From Burkholderia cepacia (GTDB taxonomy: Bacteria > Pseudomonadota > Gammaproteobacteria > Burkholderiales > Burkholderiaceae), in NCBI RefSeq assembly GCF_001039005.1, contig NZ_LDWR01000029.1, positions 62,001 through 126,000 of the forward strand: a stretch of DNA of 64,000 nucleotides. The letters are read 5' to 3'. The stretch's first letter is position 1. Each line of letters begins with the position of its first letter. Below the pieces are notes generated by a model that did no database searches, was not told the DNA's origin, and saw only the letters and a list, made by a program, of their open reading frames with translations. The translations under genes were made by a program, and so were the position numbers. This document shows positions 15,589-25,500 of the stretch, piece by piece.

Positions 15589-17811
15589 GTGACGGTCGAG
15601 CACCGGCATGATGCACACGCGGGCGCGTCGGGGCACGACGCGCGCGGGCAATGGCAATCGGCGGCGATCCTGAGCCGCGCGCAGCAATGGCACGGCGCAG
15701 GCCGGTTCGACGACGCGGCACGCGAATATCTCGCGGTGCTCGCGAACGAGCCCGATCATCCGCAGGCACTCCATCTGTACGGGGTGCTGCAATTCCAGCG
15801 CGGCGCGGCCGACCATGCCGAAGTGCTGCTGCGCCAGTCGATCGCGATCGAGCCGGACGCGCGTGCGCTGTCGGATTTCGGCGCGATCGCCGGCGAGCGC
15901 GGCCGCATCGACGAGGCACTGGACCATTTCGCGGCCGCGCTGCGCGCGGCGCCCGACGACGTGCAGACGCTCGTGCGCCGCGGCAACGCATTGATCGGCC
16001 TGCGCCGCTACGACGACGCGCTTGCGTCGTTCGACCGTGCGCTTGCCGTGTCACCGCTCGTGCTCGATGCGCTCTGCAATCGCGGCGGTGCGTTGCGCGC
16101 GCTCGGCCGACTCGACGATGCGCTCGACACCTACGACCGCGCGCTGATGGTCGATCCGCATTCGTTCGAATCGTGGTTCAACCGCGGCCTCGTGTTACGC
16201 GAGCTGCGGCGCGCAGCCGATGCGCTGCACTGCTTCGATCGCGCGAACGCGATCCGGCCGGGCGTCGCCGCGATCATGGCCGAGCGCGGCCGCACGCTCG
16301 CCGGGCTCGACCGTCTCAACGAAGCGCTTGCCGCGTTCAACGAGGCGATCGCGGCCGATCCCGCGCGGCTCGACGCGCTCTGCGACAGCGCGACCGTGCT
16401 CGAACGGCTCGGCCGCGCGGACGAGGCGCTCGCGCGTTGCGAACGCGTGCTGGCGCTCGAGCCGGATCACGTCCGTGCACTCGCGAGCCGCGGCAATGCG
16501 TTGCTGCAGCTCGAGCGTCACGATGAAGCGCTCGACAGCTACGACCGTGCGCTCGCGCTCGATCCGCGCTCGATCGACGCGCTGTGCAATCGCGGCACCG
16601 CGCTGCGCGAGATGAAGCGCTTCGACGCGGCGCTCGCCAGCTACGATGCCGCGTTGGCGCTCGACGCGCGCTTCGCCGAAGCGTGGACGAACCGCGGCAG
16701 CGTGCTGCAGGACCTGCACCGCTACGACGAAGCGATTGTGTCGCTCGATCGTGCGCTCGCACTGCGCCCCGATCAAGCGACGCAGTGGCTTGCACGCGGC
16801 AAACTGCTGGCCGACATGGGGCAGGTGGACGTTGCACTGGCCGCCTACGACCACGCGCTCGCGCTGCAGCCCGATTTCGCCGGCGCGCATTGCGCGCGTG
16901 CAGCGCTGCACCTGACGGAAGGCGACTTCGCGCGCGGCTGGCACGGGTACGAATGGCGGCTGCGCGATGCGCAGTTCGCGCGGCATGCGCGGCCGTTCAC
17001 GCAGCCGGCGTGGCGCGGCGACGAACCGCTCGACGGCAAGACGATCCTGATCCATGCGGAGCCGGGCCTGGACGACACGCTGCAATTCTGTCGTTATGTG
17101 CCGCTCGTCGCCGCGTGCGGTGCACGTGTGGTGCTCGAGGTGCAGCCGTCGTTGCGCGCGCTGATGGCGTCACTCGCCGGTGCGGCCCACGTGATCGCGC
17201 GCGGCGAGCCGCTGCCCGCCTTCGACTGCCATGTGCCGCTGCCGAGCCTGCCGCATGCGTTTCGCACCGACGCCGACACGATTCCGAGCCCTGCCGCGTA
17301 CCTGCATGCGGACCCGCAGCGCACGCGCCAGTGGGACACGTTGCTCGGCGAACGGCGCAGGCTGCGCATCGGGCTCGCCTGGGCGAGCGATCCGGCACGA
17401 CGGAACGACGCCGGCCGGTCGATCGATTTCGCGTGGCTCGCGCCGCTGTTCGATCTCGACGTCGACTGGATCAGCGTGCAGAAACCCGTTCATGCACACG
17501 ACGAAGCGCTGCTGGCGGACACGCCGGTACGCCGCGTCGACGACGAACTCGGCGACTTCGCCGATACGGCCGCGTTGATCGGCGCGCTGGATCTCGTGAT
17601 CGCGGCCGATTCCGCGGTCGCGCATCTGGCGGGCGCGCTGGGCGCAAACGTCTGGGTGCTGCTGCCCGACCCGCCGGCCTGGCGCTGGATGCGTACGCGC
17701 GGCGACAGCCCGTGGTATCCGTCCGCGCGGCTGTTCCGGCAGCCTGCGCCCGGCAACTGGGCGGATGCGATCGGCGCGGTGCGCGCCGTGCTCGAACCGA
17801 TGACACGTTAG
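15589..17811 (+). CDS. TPR-repeat glycosyltransferase-like protein 1
   Basis: 740 residues from GTG behind GGGAAGGGGG. Residues about 20-430 are tandem tetratricopeptide repeats (repeating pattern of YDDALASFDRALAVSP type). The C-terminal ~300 residues form a GT-B/heptosyltransferase-like domain with HAEPGLDDTLQFCRYVPL, GLAWASDP and DLVIAADSAVAHLAGALG. This architecture resembles O-GlcNAc-transferase-type (SPINDLY-like) proteins. It is the first of three paralogues that lead into the giant TpsA gene; dedicated cytoplasmic glycosylation of the adhesin, as in the HMW1C systems, is my inference. It carries GLDDT where paralogue 2 has GLGDT, so activity may differ. Confidence 0.85.
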   Translation: MTVEHRHDAHAGASGHDARGQWQSAAILSRAQQWHGAGRFDDAAREYLAVLANEPDHPQALHLYGVLQFQRGAADHAEVLLRQSIAIEPDARALSDFGAIAGERGRIDEALDHFAAALRAAPDDVQTLVRRGNALIGLRRYDDALASFDRALAVSPLVLDALCNRGGALRALGRLDDALDTYDRALMVDPHSFESWFNRGLVLRELRRAADALHCFDRANAIRPGVAAIMAERGRTLAGLDRLNEALAAFNEAIAADPARLDALCDSATVLERLGRADEALARCERVLALEPDHVRALASRGNALLQLERHDEALDSYDRALALDPRSIDALCNRGTALREMKRFDAALASYDAALALDARFAEAWTNRGSVLQDLHRYDEAIVSLDRALALRPDQATQWLARGKLLADMGQVDVALAAYDHALALQPDFAGAHCARAALHLTEGDFARGWHGYEWRLRDAQFARHARPFTQPAWRGDEPLDGKTILIHAEPGLDDTLQFCRYVPLVAACGARVVLEVQPSLRALMASLAGAAHVIARGEPLPAFDCHVPLPSLPHAFRTDADTIPSPAAYLHADPQRTRQWDTLLGERRRLRIGLAWASDPARRNDAGRSIDFAWLAPLFDLDVDWISVQKPVHAHDEALLADTPVRRVDDELGDFADTAALIGALDLVIAADSAVAHLAGALGANVWVLLPDPPAWRWMRTRGDSPWYPSARLFRQPAPGNWADAIGAVRAVLEPMTR

Positions 17812-17853
17812 ACACAACGCGCGATACGAACAGCGACCAGTGGGGGCCACACG

Positions 17854-20097
17854 ATGACACCAAACGGGGAAGGGACGTCCTTTGCGAGCGCGCCGGTCGC
17901 GCCGGATTGCCGTCCGCCCGATTCCGCGCAGCTCGAACGGCTGCTCGTGCGTGCGCGCAAGGCGCATCACGAGGGCGCGCTGCAGCATGCGGAGAATGCG
18001 TATGCGGAACTGCTGGCGCTCGATCCCGAGCATCCGGAGGCGCTGCACCTGCTAGGCGCGGTGCGTTTCCAGCAGGGGCGGCTCGACGATGCCGAGCCGT
18101 TGATGCGGCGCTCGGTCGAGCGCCAGCCGGTGCCGCTCGCGCTGGCGAACTACTCGGCGGTACTGGCCGGGCTCGGGCGCGAGCACGATGCGCTTGCGCG
18201 CCTCGACGAGGCGCTCGCGATCAATCCGGTGCATCAGCGCGTGCTGTTCCAGCGGGCCGGCCTGCTCGCGCAACTCGCGCGGTACGACGAGGCGTGCGCG
18301 GTCTACGATCGCCTGCTCGAACTGACGCCCGGTTTCGCCGACGGTTATGTGAAACGCAGCGACATGCTGCGCGCGCTCGGCCGCTTCGATGATGCGCTCG
18401 CCGACTGCGACCGCGCGATCGCGCTCGCGGGCCGCACGTTCGACGCGATGCGCGGGCGCGGGCTTGCTTTGCGTGAACTCGGCCGCTTCCGCGACGCGGC
18501 GGACAGCTATGGCCACGCGCTCGCGCTGCGGCCGGGCAGCGCCGATGCGCTGTTCCTGCGCGGCGTCGCGTATCTCGACCTGCACGACCCCGAACACGCG
18601 CTGGCGGATTTCAATGCGGCGATTGCGGCGAGCCCCGCGTTCATCGACGCGATCTTCAACAGTTCGGTCGCGCTCGAACAGCTCGGCCGGCACGATGAAG
18701 CGCTGATGCGCTGCGACCGTGCGATCGCGATCGATCCGCGTCATGCGCGCGCGCTCGCCAATCGCGGCAATGCGGCGAGCCACCTGGGCCGTTATGCGGA
18801 TGCGGTCGACAGCTATGCGCGCGCGCTCGATGCCGAGCCGGGCAGCACGGGCGTGCTGTGCAACTACGCGAGCGCGCTGATACGTGTCGACCGTCACGAC
18901 GACGCGCACGACATGTGCGATCGCGCGCTGGCGATCGATCCGCACTACGCGCCGGCGTCGTTCACGCGTGCGCGCGTCCGGCTCGAAACGCATCGTTACG
19001 ACGACGCGCTCGACGATCTCGCGCGCGTGATCGCCGCGACGCCGCGCGACAAGTTCGCGCATTTTCATCGCGGCAGCGCATTGTCCGCGCTGCGGCGGCA
19101 CGAGGATGCGCTGCGCGCGTATGCGGAAGCGATCGACATCGATCCGGACTACGCGCACGCGCATTGCATGCGCGCGTTCCTGTGCCTGTCGATCGGCGAC
19201 TTCGCGGCCGGCTGGGCCGAATACGAATGGCGCTGGCGCGACAGCCAGCTCGACGGCAGCCGGCGCGACTTCGCGCAGCCGCGCTGGACGCACGGGATGC
19301 CGCTCGACGGGCAGACGATCCTGCTGTATCCGGAGCAGGGGCTCGGCGACACGCTGCAGTTCTGTCGTTACGTGCCGCTCGTGAAGGCGCTCGGCGCACG
19401 CGTCGTGCTCGAGGCACCCGTCGAACTGAAGGCGCTGTTCGCGACGCTCGACGGTGTCGACGTGCTCGTCGCGCGCGGCGACCCGCTGCCGCCGTTCGAC
19501 CTGCATTGCCCGCTGTTGAGCCTGCCGCTCGAATTCCGCACCGATCTGTCGTCGATACCGGCGGGCGCGCCGTACCTGCGCGCCGATCCCGTGCGCGTCG
19601 AGCGCTGGCGTGTGCGCCTGGGTGCGGCCGACCGGCCGCGTTTCGGCCTCGTGTGGGCCGGCAACCCGCTGCACCTGAACGACCGCAACCGGTCGATCAC
19701 GCTCGCCGACCTGCTGCCGCTGCTCGACGACCGCTACGAGTGGATCAGCCTGCAGAAGGTGATCCGCGACGAGGACCGTGCGGCGCTCGACACGAGCGCG
19801 ATCCGCTTCGTCGGCGACGAACTGACGGATTTCGCCGAAACGGCCGCGCTGATCGATGCGATGGATGCGGTGATCAGCGTCGATACGTCGGTTGCGCACC
19901 TGGCCGGCGCGCTCGGCCGGCCGCTCGCCGTGATGCTGCCGCACACGCCCGACTTCCGCTGGCTGCTCGATCGCGACGACAGCCCGTGGTATCCGGGCGC
20001 GCGACTGTTCCGCCAGCCGGAGGGCGGTCAGTGGGCGCCGGTCGTCGAGCGGATTCGCGACGCGCTGCCGGCGCTGGTGACGGGAGCGCTGCGATGA
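17854..20097 (+). CDS. TPR-repeat glycosyltransferase-like protein 2
   Basis: 747 residues. TPR solenoid at about 25-440, then the GT-like domain with YPEQGLGDTLQFCRYVPLVK, GLVWAGNPLHLNDRNRS and MDAVISVDTSVAHLAGALGR. It keeps the canonical Gly-Leu-Gly-Asp-Thr motif of the family. It is 42 bp downstream of paralogue 1 and overlaps paralogue 3 by ATGA, so the three form one transcription unit. No signal peptide: cytoplasmic. Confidence 0.87.
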   Translation: MTPNGEGTSFASAPVAPDCRPPDSAQLERLLVRARKAHHEGALQHAENAYAELLALDPEHPEALHLLGAVRFQQGRLDDAEPLMRRSVERQPVPLALANYSAVLAGLGREHDALARLDEALAINPVHQRVLFQRAGLLAQLARYDEACAVYDRLLELTPGFADGYVKRSDMLRALGRFDDALADCDRAIALAGRTFDAMRGRGLALRELGRFRDAADSYGHALALRPGSADALFLRGVAYLDLHDPEHALADFNAAIAASPAFIDAIFNSSVALEQLGRHDEALMRCDRAIAIDPRHARALANRGNAASHLGRYADAVDSYARALDAEPGSTGVLCNYASALIRVDRHDDAHDMCDRALAIDPHYAPASFTRARVRLETHRYDDALDDLARVIAATPRDKFAHFHRGSALSALRRHEDALRAYAEAIDIDPDYAHAHCMRAFLCLSIGDFAAGWAEYEWRWRDSQLDGSRRDFAQPRWTHGMPLDGQTILLYPEQGLGDTLQFCRYVPLVKALGARVVLEAPVELKALFATLDGVDVLVARGDPLPPFDLHCPLLSLPLEFRTDLSSIPAGAPYLRADPVRVERWRVRLGAADRPRFGLVWAGNPLHLNDRNRSITLADLLPLLDDRYEWISLQKVIRDEDRAALDTSAIRFVGDELTDFAETAALIDAMDAVISVDTSVAHLAGALGRPLAVMLPHTPDFRWLLDRDDSPWYPGARLFRQPEGGQWAPVVERIRDALPALVTGALR

Positions 20098-22334
20098 GCA
20101 CGGCGCAGGCACCGGCGTATGGCGCGGGTGCCGCGCCGCTGCGGGCCGCCGTCGACGATGCGCTGCGCAATGCGCGCGCAAGACTCGAGCAACGCGATTT
20201 CGCGGGGGCGGGCAGGCTTTACGAGGGCGTGCTGGCGATGATGCCCGACCATGTCGAGGCGCTGCATCTGCTCGGGTTCGTACATCTACAGCGCGGCGAT
20301 CCCGTGCGCGCGGAGCCGCTGATCGCACGGTCGATGCGGTCCGGGCTGAACCAGCCGTGGAATTTCGCGAATCATGCGGCGGCGCTGACAGGCACGGGCC
20401 GTCATCGCGAAGCGCTCGAGGCGGCCGCACAGGCGCTCGCGCGCGATCCCGGCCATGCGCCCGCACAGGCGGCGCGCGGCGACGCGCTGCACGCGCTCGG
20501 CCGGCATGGCGAAGCGGTCGGCGCCTACGATCTCGCGCTGACGCGCGAGCCGGGCCGCGTGTTGACGTGGGTCCGGCGCGGCGAGGCATTGCGCGCGCTC
20601 GGCCGGCCGGCCGACGCGCTGATCAGCATCGAACGTGCGCTGCGGATCGATCCGGATGACCCGGCCGCGCTCGCCGAACGCGGCCATGCGTTGCGCGCGC
20701 TGGGTCGCGGCGACGAGGCGCTGCATTGCTTCCAGCTCGCGATGGTCGTGCGCGGCAAGACGCCCGATCTCGTCTATGCGTGCGGCTACACGCTGATCGA
20801 GCTCGGTCGCCCGGCCGAGGCGCTGGCGTGTCTCGACGAAGCGCTCGCGCGTCTGCCGGACGACGCGCAACTGCTGTTCGTGAGCTGTGTCGCGCTCGAC
20901 CTGCTGCATCTGCGCGACGAGTTGCTGAAGCGCAGCGACCGGCTGCTTGCGCGTGACCGCGACAACGTCGGCGCGTGGGTCGGCCGCGGCAACGCGCTGC
21001 TCGGGCTGAGGCGCCATGAGGAGGCCGCGCACGCGTACGGCGAAGCCCTCGTGCGCGCGCCGGCGGATTTCGACGCGCTGCGCAATCGGGCCGGCGCGCT
21101 GCGGGCGTTCGGCGCGTACGACGAAGCGCTCGCGCATTACGACCGTGCGCTCGAAGCGCGCGGCCCGCACGCGGAAGTGCTGTGCAATCGCGCGATCGCC
21201 CAGCAACTGCTCGGCCGCTACGACGATGCGCTCGCGAGTTACGCGGCGGCGGCCGGCGCGCAAGGCCGGACGGCGCAGGAGATCTACACCCGCGCGGTCG
21301 CGCGCCAGCAGCTCGGCGACTACGACGCCGCGCTTGCCGATTTCGCGCTTGCCTGCGTGCGCGATCCGAATCACGGCGTCGCGCGCCGGTCCGAGGCGTT
21401 CTCCCGGTTGGTGATGGGCGACTTCGATGCCGGCTGGCGGCAGCACGAAGCGCGCTGGGATGCCGCCGACGTGATGCTGCACCGGCGTCATGCGGACCGC
21501 CCGCAATGGACGGGGGACGAACCGCTCGCGGGCCGCACGCTGCTGCTGCATGCGGAGCAGGGGTTCGGCGACACATTGCAGTTCTGCCGCTACGCGAGCC
21601 TCGCGCACGAGCGCGGCGCGACCGTGCTGGTTGATGTGCCGGCCGCGCTGGCCGACCTGCTCGGCACGCTGCGCGGAGTGAGCCGCGTCGTCGCCGACGG
21701 GCAGCCTGCACCGGCGTTCGATCTTCATTGCCCGATGATGAGCCTGCCATTCGCGTTCCGCACGACGCTCGGCACGGTACCGGCCGACGTGCCGTATCTG
21801 CGTGCCGACCCGCGGCGGCGCGCTGCGTGGATCGAGCGGCTCGATGCGATCGCACCGGCGCGACGCTTGCGGGTGGGGCTCGCGTGGTCGGGCAATCCGG
21901 ATCACGCCAACGACGAAAACCGGTCGATGACGTTCGCCGCGCTTGCGCCGCTCGTCGCGCTCGATGCGACCTTCGTGAGCGTGCAGGTCGGGGTGCGTAC
22001 GCGCGACGCCGAAGCGTTCGCGGCAAGCGGCGTGCTGTCGTTCGAGGCGGAACTGAAGGATTTCGCGGAAACGGCCGCGCTCGTCGACGCGCTGGATCTC
22101 GTGATCGCCGTCGATACGTCGGTCGTGCATCTGGCCGGTGCGCTCGGGCGCCCCATGTGGGTGCTGCTGCCGCGCGTGCCGGACTGGCGCTGGCTGCTCG
22201 AACGCGCAGACAGCCCGTGGTATCCGGGCGCGACGCTGTTCCGGCAGCAGCGGCCCGGCGACTGGCCGGCGCTGGTCGAACGCGTGGCGGAAGCGTTGGC
22301 GGACCGCATCCGTGCGCACCGCGAAACGGCGTGA
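20094..22334 (+). CDS. TPR-repeat glycosyltransferase-like protein 3
   Basis: 746 residues; ATG overlaps the previous stop as ATGA. TPR repeats at about 25-450, more diverged than in the other two, then the GT-like domain with HAEQGFGDTLQFCRY, GLAWSGNPDHANDENRSM and LVIAVDTSVVHLAGALGR. It ends 212 bp before the TpsA gene, whose own putative promoter lies in that gap. Three unequal paralogues in a row suggest duplication and divergence of substrate site or sugar specificity. Confidence 0.87.
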   Translation: MSTAQAPAYGAGAAPLRAAVDDALRNARARLEQRDFAGAGRLYEGVLAMMPDHVEALHLLGFVHLQRGDPVRAEPLIARSMRSGLNQPWNFANHAAALTGTGRHREALEAAAQALARDPGHAPAQAARGDALHALGRHGEAVGAYDLALTREPGRVLTWVRRGEALRALGRPADALISIERALRIDPDDPAALAERGHALRALGRGDEALHCFQLAMVVRGKTPDLVYACGYTLIELGRPAEALACLDEALARLPDDAQLLFVSCVALDLLHLRDELLKRSDRLLARDRDNVGAWVGRGNALLGLRRHEEAAHAYGEALVRAPADFDALRNRAGALRAFGAYDEALAHYDRALEARGPHAEVLCNRAIAQQLLGRYDDALASYAAAAGAQGRTAQEIYTRAVARQQLGDYDAALADFALACVRDPNHGVARRSEAFSRLVMGDFDAGWRQHEARWDAADVMLHRRHADRPQWTGDEPLAGRTLLLHAEQGFGDTLQFCRYASLAHERGATVLVDVPAALADLLGTLRGVSRVVADGQPAPAFDLHCPMMSLPFAFRTTLGTVPADVPYLRADPRRRAAWIERLDAIAPARRLRVGLAWSGNPDHANDENRSMTFAALAPLVALDATFVSVQVGVRTRDAEAFAASGVLSFEAELKDFAETAALVDALDLVIAVDTSVVHLAGALGRPMWVLLPRVPDWRWLLERADSPWYPGATLFRQQRPGDWPALVERVAEALADRIRAHRETA

Positions 22335-22382
22335 CCGGCCGACTGTGACAAAAGCTACGGACCTTTCACGCGCGGCCGGAAT

Positions 22383-22415
22383 GGTCCGTAACACCCGCCA
22401 CGCCACTGCCATCGG
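22383..22415 (+). promoter_or_regulatory. Putative ECF (VreI-type) promoter of the TpsA gene
   Basis: GGTCCGTAAC followed after 17 bp by CATCGG, about 131 bp before the TpsA start. An inverted near-copy, GCTACGGACC, lies at 22354-22363, so a protein-binding dyad overlapping the promoter is also possible. Confidence 0.48.
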
Positions 22416-22546
22416 GCCTTCGTATGTTCTTGTGATTCCAGCGTCCGGGTTCGTGCCCGGGCGCAACGACGAAGCGCGACAACGGATCGGCGCCGCTTTC
22501 GGCGCGATCGTCGTCAAGCGCAATTTCATAGGATTCGGGGTGAAGA

Positions 22547-25500
22547 ATGGCAGCACGCGCACGCACGGCACGACAACCTGACGCGATGGGTTCGCGCCCG
22601 GTCCTGAAATCGGAACTGCGGCCGCTGGTCCGGGCCGTGGCCCTGATGCTGCTGGCGGGCGTGTCCGCGCACGCGCAGGCGGCCGGCATCATGAACCTCG
22701 GCGCGGCGACCGCGCGCGCATCGGGTGGCGGTGCAGGCGGCGCCGGTGGCGCGCCGGGCATGCCGAATCTCGGCGTGTCGCCGCAGCAGGCGCAGCAGGC
22801 GAGCCAGCCGTCGATCCGCAACCTCGGTTATGCCGCGCATGCGATTGCCGCGCAGATCGCCGCGCAGCAGAACGCGGCCGCGGCGGCGGCCAAGCTGCCG
22901 TCGACCGTGCCGAACGGGCTCGCGCCGGGCGGGCTGCAGGTGGCGGCCGGCGCGACGAGCGACACCAACAATCCCGTGCTGTGGTTCAACGCGAACGCGC
23001 CGACGCAGAACGTCGACGCGAACGGGCATGTGAACGTCGACGTCAAGCAGACCGGGCAGAACGCGGTGCTGACGTGGGAGACGATGAACGTCGGCCGGCA
23101 GACGACGCTGAACTTCGACCAGTCGGCCGGCACGCAGACGAACGGCGCGAACAACTGGGCCGTGCTGAACCGGATCAACGACCCGAGCGGGCGGCCGAGC
23201 CAGATTCTCGGCAACATCACCGCGCAAGGGGCCGTGTATGTGATCAACCGGAACGGCGTGCTGTTCGGTGCGGGGTCGCAGGTCAATGTGCATTCGCTCG
23301 TTGCGTCGTCGTTGAACCTGCTCGATATGAAGAATCAGCTCGTGCCGACGCCGGCGGGTATCGTCGCGAGCAATCAGCAGTTCTTGAGCATGCCGGCGGG
23401 GACGACGGGTGGGCTCGCTTATCCGGAGTCGGGGAGTTCGAACGGGGTGACGGGGTCGGGCAATCCGAACGAAGTGCTGGGCCTCGGCAACAAGGTGTCG
23501 CTGACTGGCGCGTATCAGGCGCCGGGCGACGTCACGATCGAGCAAGGTGCATCGATCACGACGCACACCAACGGCACGGCAAGCGATGGCGGCTTCGTGC
23601 TGGTTGCGGCGCCGAACGTGACGAATGCGGGCAGTATCTCGGCGACGTCCGGGCAGGTCGTGCTCGCCGCGGGCGTGGGGGTCAGCCTGCGGCCCAACGC
23701 AACTGGAGCGACGGGCAACCCGCAAGTCCTGCTGCCGGAGTTGAGCGGGCAGATCGTGACGGTCGATCCGGTCACCGGGGCATCGATCGACGTGACACCC
23801 GCCGGCACGCTGACGAACACGGGCATCGTGCAAGCCGCGCGCGGCAACGTGAACCTGCTCGGCAGCCGCGTTGCGCAGAACGGTGTGGTCGGCGTGACGA
23901 CGAGCGTGAACACGCCGGGCACGATCACGATTTCGACGGCGGACGAGTTCGCGTCGAACAATCCGCTGGGCAATCCGTATACAGGTACGACCCCGGTCAC
24001 GGGCGGTACAGGTGGCGGCGACAACATCAATCGTGCCGGGTTGCTGAGCTTCGGGCCGGGATCGGTGACGACCGTGCTGCCGGACAACAACGGCCAGACC
24101 GCGACGTCGACGCCGGGCACGACGTTCACGCCGGGCGGCATCACGATGACGGCCGGTTCCGTGTGGCTCCAGGGCGGCTCGCTGATCGAGGCGCCGGGCT
24201 CGAACGTGTCGGTGACGGCCTACGCACCGTCGATCGTGTCGAACAAGGTGCCGGGCCAAACCGCGGTGCCGGGCCGCATCTACGTAGATGACGGCGCGAC
24301 GATCGACGTGTCGGGGCTCGCAAACGTGCAGGCGCCGATCTCGCAGACGCTCGTGACGGTCGACCGGATCGGCCAGAACGAACTGGCGGATTCGCCGCTG
24401 CTGCGCAACAGCTTTCTGTTCGGGTTGAAGGGCGTCGTCGTCGACAGCACGCTGACGGGCACGCGCAGCGACGGCGTGCAGTGGGTCGGCAGCCCGATCC
24501 TGAACCTGTCGGGTTACGTGAACCTGATTCCGCGCACCGTCGATCAACTGCTGACCAACGGCGGCACGATCACGCTGTCGGGCAACGAGGTGATGACCGC
24601 GACCGGCTCGTCGATGAACCTGAACGGCGGGTATGTGCATTACAACGGCGGGATGGTCAACACGACGCGGCTCGTCGATGCCAATGGTGCAATCGTGCCG
24701 ATCGGGCAGGCGAGCCCGTACGACCGCTATGTCGGCATCGCCGGGCAGTTCGTCGAAAGCCATCCGCGCTGGGGCGTGACGAAGTCCTGGTTCAACCCGC
24801 TGCAGACGAGCGGCACTTACCAGTCCGACTACATCGTCGGCGGCAATGCGGGCACGCTCGATCTGTTCGCGTCGCAGGCGCTGGTGCTCGACGGCGACAT
24901 CAGCGCGCAGGCGTTCGGCGGCGCGAAGCAGATGCAGGGCAACAGCCTGCCGTCGGGCGGCACGTTCAACCTCGGCGCCGATCCGAAGCTGGCCGGCGGG
25001 GTGCTGGCCGGGATGACGTGGAACGTTGGCGCCAACCCGACAAGCACGTTCAACGGCATCTCGGGCTTTGCGATCCTGCAGGACGATGCGCCGCAACTCA
25101 GCGCGTTGATGCCGGGTTTCTCGATCGGTACGCCGATCGACAAGACCGCGTACCAGTCGCTGGCCGCCAACGATCCGAACAACCTGCCGACGACGCAGGT
25201 CGTGCCCGTCAAGAAGCTGAACAACGGCGGTTTCGCGAACCTGAACGTGTCGGAGGACAAGAACGCGGGCAAGGGCATCACGGTCGCACAGGGTACGCAA
25301 CTGAACCTGCAGCCGGGCGGGTCGATCTCGCTCAACAGCACGGCGATCGGTGCCGACGTGAATGTCGCGGGGCGACTGTCCGCACCCTCCGGTTCGATTT
25401 CGATCACGAGCGGCGGCAATGTTGTCGTCGGGCCGCAGGGCGCGATCAGCGCGGCTGGCCAATGGGTGAACAACGACGTGCAGGCCGCGCCTGGCACGAC

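Noticed and set aside
18052..20589. 845-codon minus-strand frame over the TPR genes
   Set aside because: Shadow of the periodic TPR coding sequence; no start signal and no recognised motif.
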